Positions 27,281 through 33,417 of a stretch of 33,417 bases of DNA are shown one piece after another. Source of the stretch: Planctomycetota bacterium (GTDB lineage: Bacteria > Planctomycetota > B129-G9 > JAJDCN01); assembly GCA_029260815.1 (NCBI GenBank), contig JAJDCN010000224.1, positions 1 through 33,417 of the forward strand. The letters run 5' to 3'. The notes beneath the pieces are model-generated. The model ran no database searches, was not told the origin of the DNA, and saw only the letters and a list, made by a program, of their open reading frames with translations. The stretch's first letter is position 1, and each line of letters opens with the position of its first letter. Both the position numbers and the translations under genes were made by a program.

Positions 27281-28618
27281 CTACTCTTCCTCTTTTCTTT
27301 TGACTTCCTCGTAGAATGGCTGAAATCGCGGATCGGAACGGAGGTGGTTCAGATCGGGATCGGTCAGCAACTGACCCACATTGTCCATGCCCAGATCGTA
27401 CGCCTTCTTGATATTCTCTAGCGCGCGGTCGGCGTCCTTCGTCAACGAGTAGGCACAGGCCATGTTGTAGTATGCCGTCGGGTTTTCCGGCATCACTTTC
27501 ATGGCCTCGAGAAATTTTTCGATCGCTTCAGGATAATTCTTCTGTGTAAGCAGCTTGAGAGCTTCATCGTGAACCACGGCAAACTCGCGGCTTTTCTTGA
27601 TCAACTCCAAGTCGATCTCGACTTTTCCCAGCGTGACATGCTCGATGACCGGCTTACCGGCCCGTAGCAGGGCTACTTCCACCGTGTCCCCGGGATCGTA
27701 GCGATCGACCTGTCGCATCATATCCACATAGGAGTAGACCGGTTGCCCGCCGATCGATAAAAGGAAGTCCTTTCGCTTCAGGTTCTTTGTCACCGCGTCG
27801 GGCGTGGAATGTTTAGAGATCCGAAACGCGCCACGACCCAGTCGGCCCGACTCCTTGGCGTTGAGGTTGCGGCCTTCCACTTGCAGATCCGCGTGGGCGA
27901 TCGTTTCGCCCGCCTTGAGCTTTGGCAGGTATCGCTTAATCTGATTGACCGGGATCGCGAAGCCCATCATGCCAACCTTGCCCCCCGCTCCGTTGATCCC
28001 CAGCAGGTAACCCCGAAGGTCCACGAGCGCCCCGCCGGAGTTTCCCGGATGCAAAGCAAAGTCTCCCTGCAGGCCGTCGGTATAACGGGCGAACTTCTCC
28101 GCTCCCAGAGGGGCCAGCATTCGGTGCTTGGCACCCAAGACGCCCAGGGTCACGGTAATTCGTCCATCGCCGTTGCCAATGCCCAGCGGGTTTCCGATCG
28201 CCATGACCCAGTCGCCCACGCGGACTGCATCGGAATCGCCCAATTCCACGTAAGGAAAGACCTCCTCTGGATCGCTGGAGAATACCTGGATGAGGGCGAT
28301 GTCCTGAAAGCTGTCGCGCCCGATGATTCGGGCTCGATACTGCCGCTGGTTGTATGCATAGACCACGGCGGCTTGGCCTTCTTTCACGTAGTCAATCACG
28401 TGGTCGTTGGTCAGCATCAGTCCATCGGGGGAAATGAACACCCCGGAACCGGCCAACCCCGGACGGGCGGTATCGGGAAAGACGATGGCCACCGCGTCCC
28501 GGGAAGCGGCCACTGCCGCGCGGACCTCCTGGGAAGTCGGTCGCCGCGACGGCTGCGTCGCGCACGCCGCCGCTGTGAACAAGATCAACAAGGCCGTCAG
28601 ATTCACTCGCGTACGCAT
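27281..28618 (-). CDS. HtrA-like serine protease with PDZ-like and C-terminal TPR region (start at internal ATG 28618; listed ORF extends to 28642)
   Basis: LTNDHVI (His), QDIALIQ (Asp), HPGNSGGALVD (Ser); TPR-like NYPEAIEKFLEAMKVMPENPTAYYNMACAYSL. Confidence 0.88.
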   Translation of the reverse strand: MRTRVNLTALLILFTAAACATQPSRRPTSQEVRAAVAASRDAVAIVFPDTARPGLAGSGVFISPDGLMLTNDHVIDYVKEGQAAVVYAYNQRQYRARIIGRDSFQDIALIQVFSSDPEEVFPYVELGDSDAVRVGDWVMAIGNPLGIGNGDGRITVTLGVLGAKHRMLAPLGAEKFARYTDGLQGDFALHPGNSGGALVDLRGYLLGINGAGGKVGMMGFAIPVNQIKRYLPKLKAGETIAHADLQVEGRNLNAKESGRLGRGAFRISKHSTPDAVTKNLKRKDFLLSIGGQPVYSYVDMMRQVDRYDPGDTVEVALLRAGKPVIEHVTLGKVEIDLELIKKSREFAVVHDEALKLLTQKNYPEAIEKFLEAMKVMPENPTAYYNMACAYSLTKDADRALENIKKAYDLGMDNVGQLLTDPDLNHLRSDPRFQPFYEEVKRKEEE

Positions 28619-28829
28619 TCTTCGCCGTTTCTCGTCAACCACTCGTTGTACAGACCGTGGGCCTGCGCCAAAACGGGGATTGTACTACGAACTTGGAACG
28701 GGATCAAGCTCTCGACGGACCTCGCCTCGCGTTGGAAAAAAGTTGACGGTATCCGCCCGGATGCCTATCATGAAGGGTCCGCCGAAGGGTCAGAGGGCCC
28801 TTTGCCTACAAGCGCAGACAGGAGATCGG

Positions 28830-29120
28830 ATGCAATTCGGTAGAGTAATCGGGTCAGTGGTGTCCACCCAAAAGGACCCGAAAATCATGAACTTCAAGCT
28901 GTTGGTCGTCCGCACGCTGAATCCCGCCAACGAAGACACCGGCTCTTACGTGGTCGCCGTGGACGCGGTGGGGGCCGGCGTGGGCGAAGTGGTGCTATAC
29001 GCCACGGGCTCCTCGGCTCGCCAAACGGTGCAAACTGACGCCAAGCCGATCGACGCGGTGATCATGGCCATCATCGACTCGTGGGACATCCAGGGCGAGG
29101 TCGTCTTCCGAAAGGAGTAG
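28830..29120 (+). CDS. BMC-P (EutN/CcmL) pentameric microcompartment vertex protein 1
   Basis: MQFGRVIGSVVSTQKDPKIMNFKLLVVRTLN...VVAVDAVGAGVGEVVLYATGSSARQT...DAVIMAIIDSWDI. Confidence 0.9.
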   Translation: MQFGRVIGSVVSTQKDPKIMNFKLLVVRTLNPANEDTGSYVVAVDAVGAGVGEVVLYATGSSARQTVQTDAKPIDAVIMAIIDSWDIQGEVVFRKE

Positions 29121-29126
29121 CACGCG

Positions 29127-29390
29127 GTGTATCTGGGCAAAGTGATCGGTCGCGTTGTGGCCACCCAAAAATACGAAGGACTCGAAGGTGTGCGCCTGAT
29201 GGTCGTCCAGCCGATCGACCACGACCAGAAGCCCACCCAGGCGCCTCTCGTGGCCGCCGACGCCGCCCAATCGGGTTTGGGCGACATTGTGTACTGCGAG
29301 TCCGGCCGGGAGGCCTCTATGGCGCTGGACGAGAAGTTTGTACCGGTCGACCAATGCATCGTGGGCCACGTGGATGAGATCGACGCATGA
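29127..29390 (+). CDS. BMC-P (EutN/CcmL) vertex protein 2 (GTG start)
   Basis: MYLGKVIGRVVATQKYEGLEGVRLMVVQPID...VAADAAQSGLGDIVYCESGREA...VDQCIVGHVDEID. Confidence 0.9.
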   Translation: MYLGKVIGRVVATQKYEGLEGVRLMVVQPIDHDQKPTQAPLVAADAAQSGLGDIVYCESGREASMALDEKFVPVDQCIVGHVDEIDA

Positions 29391-29689
29391 TCATCGCGCG
29401 GGTCATCGGGAATATCGTTGCCACCGTCAAGCATGCCGCCTACCACGCGCACAAGATCCTCATCGTTCAACCAGAAGACCCATTCGGCAAGCCCGATGGC
29501 GACTCGTTTTTGGCAATCGACTTGGTCCAGGCCGGTGTGGGAGACCAGGTGCTCGTTCTGGAAGAAGGCAGCTCCGCGCGGCTCTTGCTGGAAAATGATA
29601 CCGCACCGGCCCGTTGCATCGTCGTGGGCGTGATCGATCATGTGGACATCGAAGATCCTCAAGAGATGGAAAAGACAAGCAAGCATTGA
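29387..29689 (+). CDS. BMC-P (EutN/CcmL) vertex protein 3
   Basis: MIIARVIGNIVATVKHAAYHAHKILIVQPED...LAIDLVQAGVGDQVLVLEEGSSARLLL; ATGA overlap with previous gene. Confidence 0.9.
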   Translation: MIIARVIGNIVATVKHAAYHAHKILIVQPEDPFGKPDGDSFLAIDLVQAGVGDQVLVLEEGSSARLLLENDTAPARCIVVGVIDHVDIEDPQEMEKTSKH

Positions 29690-29708
29690 CATAAAAGGAA
29701 ATGAGCCG

Positions 29709-30422
29709 ATGAAAACCGAAATCGAATTCCGCCGGGAATTGGCCAAAGCCTCCCGCATGACCTACGAAAAGGGGTTCGTCGCCGCGACCGACGGCAACCT
29801 GAGCATCCGGCTGCCCGGCGACATCCTGCTGGTCACGCCTTCGGGTACCTGCAAGGGCGACGTGACCGAAGAGATGATCATCAAGTGCGACATGGAGGGC
29901 AACAAGATCGGCCCCGGCGGCCGCGTGACCACCGAGATCTTGATCCACCAGGAGATCTACCGACAACGGTCCGACGTGCGCGCGGTGGTCCATGCCCACC
30001 CGCCGATCGCGATCGCGTTTACCATCGCGGGGGTTTCTCTGGCGCAGTGCGTCATCCCGGAGGTGGTGGTGACCATGGGCTCGATCCCGACCGCCGAGTA
30101 CTTCACGCCTTCCCGGCCGGAAGGCCAGGAGAGGATCCGCGAACTGGTAAAAACCCACGACGCGGTCATGATGGACCGCCACGGTTCTCTCACCATGGGC
30201 AAAGACATATGGGAGGCGTACCGCAAGCTGGAGAAACTCGAACACGCCGCCCATATCACCTACATGGCCCGCCAAATGGGCAACGTCCGAACCCTGCCCG
30301 CCGATGAGGTCGAGCGCTTGCTGAACCTTCGCGGCTTCTACGGCGGACCGGAGACCGAAAAAGATTGCAACGCCTGCGGAGGTTGCATCTCGGAAGAAAA
30401 ACCTGTTGGCGCATCGAGATAA
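29709..30422 (+). CDS. Class II aldolase (fuculose-phosphate aldolase-like)
   Basis: TDGNLSIRLPGDILLVTPSGTCKGDVTEEMIIK, VVHAHPPIAIAFT, MMDRHGSLTMGKDIWEAYRKLEKLEHAA; C-terminal CNACGGC tail. Confidence 0.9.
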   Translation: MKTEIEFRRELAKASRMTYEKGFVAATDGNLSIRLPGDILLVTPSGTCKGDVTEEMIIKCDMEGNKIGPGGRVTTEILIHQEIYRQRSDVRAVVHAHPPIAIAFTIAGVSLAQCVIPEVVVTMGSIPTAEYFTPSRPEGQERIRELVKTHDAVMMDRHGSLTMGKDIWEAYRKLEKLEHAAHITYMARQMGNVRTLPADEVERLLNLRGFYGGPETEKDCNACGGCISEEKPVGASR

Positions 30423-30431
30423 GGACGCACC

Positions 30432-31892
30432 ATGAAACGATTCTATTTACTCCTGCTGGTCCTGATACTTGCTGGCTCCGGTTGTCCCGGCAAGACAAGC
30501 AAGGAACCCGGTGAATCCACAACAGGCACGAAGCCCGAAAACCCCACTGAGCCGGGCGCGAACGGAATCCCTAAAGATTTGGCGTTTGAAACCCTGTCCA
30601 ATGGATTGGTCTTCGCCATCCACGCCAATCGCACCACGTTCAACCCTACAGAAGGCAGCAAAATTCGTGTCTACTTTCGCAACCCTACCAACGCACCCAT
30701 AACGGTGCCGCCTCTCTTCGGCACCGTTATGAAGCCGGAGAACAGGCCTTTTCCCGGATACTTCCACCCCGGGGTGGAAGCTCGGCTGACCATTCCACGA
30801 CACGACGGGCCGCGCGTTTACCCGGTCGAACAGGAACCGGCCATTCCCCCCGGCGAGGGAACGGTCATTGCACCCGGCGCCACCGTGCAAGGCGGAGCCT
30901 TTTCTTTCTACGATGTGTACCGCCTCTTCGGCGAATGCAACGTCTACTTCCAACTCCGGTTTGAGAAAACCAAGGGTGCGTTTGCCAACGGCGCCTCCAA
31001 CACGCTCCAGATTTCGGTCCGGCACAACCTGCGCCCCGGCAGCAACTACTCCCTGCGTCTGGCCGCCTACGCCGCCGAACACGTCACCGTGGCCCAGGCT
31101 ATGACCGGACCGGCGGACTGCGATATGGATCAACTGGGAATCATCGACTGCGGCGGCAACGAGATGAAAGTCCTCGACACGCTCGCCGGACTGCCTCTCA
31201 CAGGGCCGCTGGATCTGAAGTATCGGGTCCACGAATTCCGCGGCGAGCATCCGGTACCCGAGGGCGAAAAGGTGATTATCTTTCACTCCAAGCTTTGGGT
31301 CGGACGGCCGGTGTTTAAGATCGTCCCCGCCACGAAAGAAAACCTGGCTGCCGCGAAGTTTGCGATCCAACAGGCGGAGAAAGACTGGGGCAAGCCGGTC
31401 AACGGTCTGCGCGCCGGCATTACGGTAGCGGACGGTCCTTTCGACACGAAGCACCCCCCGACCTTCGCCGTCCGCGTGCAGAACCTTTCGGACAAGCCGA
31501 TCCACGTGGTCAAGTCGCTGATCGGATCGACCATGATGCTACGCTACCCACACAGCACCTATGAGATCATCGGACCCGATGGCACCCTGCATCGACCTTT
31601 CGACGAGACTTTGGCCAGAAATTTTAAAGCCCGCACACGACGCCCGGTCAGCAGCTTCGTCGCCGGGCCGGGCCAGAAGCTGGACCCGTACATGTACGTC
31701 TACCCATCCTATTCGATCCCGCTGCGCTTCAAATTCGATCAGCCGGGCACCTACAAGGTTACCTACTTGTACTCAACCGACAGCGACGACCCGGAGGCGT
31801 GGTGGCAGCGGGAAGGCAAATCGTTGCCCGAGATCACACGTTTCACCGTGCGCTCCAACACCGTTGCCGTGGAAGTTAAAGAGGCGAAGTAG
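30432..31892 (+). CDS. Lipoprotein of unknown function
   Basis: MKRFYLLLLVLILAGSGCPG lipobox; 9-nt gap after the aldolase stop; Ig-like/beta-rich appearance. Confidence 0.75.
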   Translation: MKRFYLLLLVLILAGSGCPGKTSKEPGESTTGTKPENPTEPGANGIPKDLAFETLSNGLVFAIHANRTTFNPTEGSKIRVYFRNPTNAPITVPPLFGTVMKPENRPFPGYFHPGVEARLTIPRHDGPRVYPVEQEPAIPPGEGTVIAPGATVQGGAFSFYDVYRLFGECNVYFQLRFEKTKGAFANGASNTLQISVRHNLRPGSNYSLRLAAYAAEHVTVAQAMTGPADCDMDQLGIIDCGGNEMKVLDTLAGLPLTGPLDLKYRVHEFRGEHPVPEGEKVIIFHSKLWVGRPVFKIVPATKENLAAAKFAIQQAEKDWGKPVNGLRAGITVADGPFDTKHPPTFAVRVQNLSDKPIHVVKSLIGSTMMLRYPHSTYEIIGPDGTLHRPFDETLARNFKARTRRPVSSFVAGPGQKLDPYMYVYPSYSIPLRFKFDQPGTYKVTYLYSTDSDDPEAWWQREGKSLPEITRFTVRSNTVAVEVKEAK

Positions 31893-31905
31893 ATCTGCTC
31901 GGTCG

Positions 31906-32691
31906 TTAGCCCTTGGACTCCCAACGCTCTTTGAAGATCTGGACTTTCTCCAGCTCACCCTTATCCAGCCAGATGCCGTGTTTGTGCGGGCAGGTGTCGA
32001 GAATGATGCCTGAAGAGTATTGGTAGTTGGACCGTTTCATCAGTGTGTCGCAACTGGGACAAGGCAATTGGGGGATCAGCTCCTGGGGCTTAGAGACCCG
32101 GGCCCGGGTGCGGTCCGGCTGGATTTCGGGATGATCTGTGGGCGCAAATGTAACCTGCCGCCGCTTTAGGATCCGACCCAGTCCCGGCTCGTCGCACCAG
32201 CAGCCGCCGCAGCGGGAGCAGGCGTCCAACAAGACCCCTTCATAGCTCGTGGCGAACAACCGCTCGCGACAACGGGGACAGCGCAGGCCCCCGGTTGCCG
32301 GTGGCGCTTCGTCAGTGTCCGGTAGGCTGTACTGGCGGTTGATCTTCTCCACGAGGATCTGAATCCGCTCCAGCTCCCCCGGTCCAAGCCACAACCCGTG
32401 CTTGACCGGACAGCGCTCCAAAAAGATGCCGGAATTCACGCCGTATTCAAACTTCACGAGAGTCCCTTCGCACAGCGGGCAGGCCTTGGGCAGCGGATTG
32501 CCCCGGTCCACCCCCTTGGCACTCACCGCATCGATCCATGCCTCGGGAGAGTAAACCTTCTCCGCATTTTCCAGAATCGGCCCCAGCTCGCCCCAATCCA
32601 ACCATGTCCCCTCGCAGTTTGGACACTGGTCGATGTGGACTTCACCATGCCAGCGCGCGACCATCTCGTTGTGACAACCCAGGCACTTCAT
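31906..32691 (-). CDS. Multi zinc-ribbon protein (four zf-TFIIB-like repeats)
   Basis: Four units: MKCLGCHNEM..DQCPNCEGTWLDWGEL; KACPLCEGTL..ERCPVKHGLWLGPGEL; LRCPRCRERL..DACSRCGGCWCDEPGL; LPCPSCDTLM..DTCPHKHGIWLDKGEL. Confidence 0.85.
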   Translation of the reverse strand: MKCLGCHNEMVARWHGEVHIDQCPNCEGTWLDWGELGPILENAEKVYSPEAWIDAVSAKGVDRGNPLPKACPLCEGTLVKFEYGVNSGIFLERCPVKHGLWLGPGELERIQILVEKINRQYSLPDTDEAPPATGGLRCPRCRERLFATSYEGVLLDACSRCGGCWCDEPGLGRILKRRQVTFAPTDHPEIQPDRTRARVSKPQELIPQLPCPSCDTLMKRSNYQYSSGIILDTCPHKHGIWLDKGELEKVQIFKERWESKG

Positions 32692-32845
32692 ACCCAACTC
32701 CACAAACCACGATCATTCCTGTCCCATTACCATAGACAATTCAGAAACGAATCCCAATGATTTTCGGTACCCGCCTTGATCCCTGAATTTATCCAGGCTA
32801 CACTGGTGTCATTGACCGCTGGCTTGATTTTATTGAGAAATCACC

Positions 32846-33417
32846 ATGAGCCGGCCCTTCACCGATCTGGATCGCTTTGCCGAAACTGAATATATCGGAT
32901 TAGCGGATCCAGCGGTTGTGATCCAAACACCGTTCGGACGTTTTTCGAGCGAACCGCAGTTCCCCACACCCACCGACGCCAACCAAGCGTTTTTCGACTG
33001 TCGCTGCGCGGAGCACGAAGTCAAAACGTTCTTGGAAGAGCTGGGCCGGCTCTACGCGCCAATCCCCCACTCGCTACGCTACCTGGTTGGTCATGATCCA
33101 GAGACGTTCGCACATCTAGAGCCATCCTTGGAGGCATTAGGCTGGACGGTCGAGGTCACGAATATTATGGAATTCAAAAATTTGCCGCAGCGGTCAAGAA
33201 ATTCCGAAGTTCGCATCGAGGTCATGGACGGATCGCGTCACCCAGGCCTGGAAGCCATTCGAGACGGCATCGATCAGTCGTCCGAAGAGTACGCTTTTGA
33301 GCGCGCCAACGATATGAGGCTCGGTGGAGAAATGATCGTCGGATATCTGGACGACAAGCCCGCGGGCGCGGTGGGTTGGTATGTGCTCAATGGCATCGCG
33401 CGCTATCGATCCGTGGA
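32846..33417 (+). CDS. GNAT-like N-acetyltransferase, 3' truncated by window end
   Basis: Open frame from ATG 32846 to the window edge, not in the supplied ORF list; GGEMIVGYLDDKPAGAVGWYVLNGIARYRSV resembles the GNAT fold core. Confidence 0.6.
   Translation, partial: MSRPFTDLDRFAETEYIGLADPAVVIQTPFGRFSSEPQFPTPTDANQAFFDCRCAEHEVKTFLEELGRLYAPIPHSLRYLVGHDPETFAHLEPSLEALGWTVEVTNIMEFKNLPQRSRNSEVRIEVMDGSRHPGLEAIRDGIDQSSEEYAFERANDMRLGGEMIVGYLDDKPAGAVGWYVLNGIARYRSV

Noticed and set aside
27809-28843. 344-aa plus-strand ORF
   Set aside because: Antisense to the HtrA-TPR gene; overlaps the real BMC-P start only at its end.
30447-31505. 352-aa minus-strand ORF
   Set aside because: Antisense to the 30432..31892 lipoprotein, which has a signal peptide and RBS.
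1-33417. tRNA, rRNA, CRISPR, transposase or phage genes
   Set aside because: Scanned by eye for TTCGAA/T-loop contexts, regularly spaced repeats and transposase/integrase motifs; none convincing. A tRNAscan/CRISPR search would be needed to exclude them fully.

Overview
The window is a gene-dense bacterial chromosome segment with no convincing tRNA, rRNA, CRISPR array or transposase. From the BMC genes and lipoprotein style I would guess a Planctomycetes/PVM-like or related lineage, but that is inference only. From left to right it contains: (1) an internally shortened radical SAM/SPASM protein, translationally overlapped with a lipoprotein gene that appears frameshifted, then a GNAT and thioredoxin; (2) on the minus strand, leuS - proS - an RRM RNA-binding protein; (3) a DUF1264/OBAP-like lipoprotein; (4) three tandem paralogous ankyrin-repeat lipoproteins whose upstream regions are also duplicated; (5) a MEMO/AmrB-family protein; (6) a same-strand cluster of HEAT protein - ECF sigma factor - anti-sigma/FecR-like/HEAT fusion - small exported protein - two short secretin-like paralogues, the second atypical; (7) a minus-strand operon of an HtrA-TPR protease with intact triad, an HtrA-like protein that seems to have lost its catalytic His, moeA and lnt; (8) three consecutive BMC-P (EutN/CcmL) shell proteins plus a class II aldolase and a lipoprotein, with no BMC-H gene in the window; (9) a protein with four zf-TFIIB-like zinc ribbons, and a GNAT that runs off the end. 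The best candidates for undescribed biology are the ECF/anti-sigma/HEAT/double-secretin cluster, the ankyrin lipoprotein array, the BMC-P-only locus and the miniaturised radical SAM/lipoprotein pair. All family calls come from reading motifs by eye; no database search was run.
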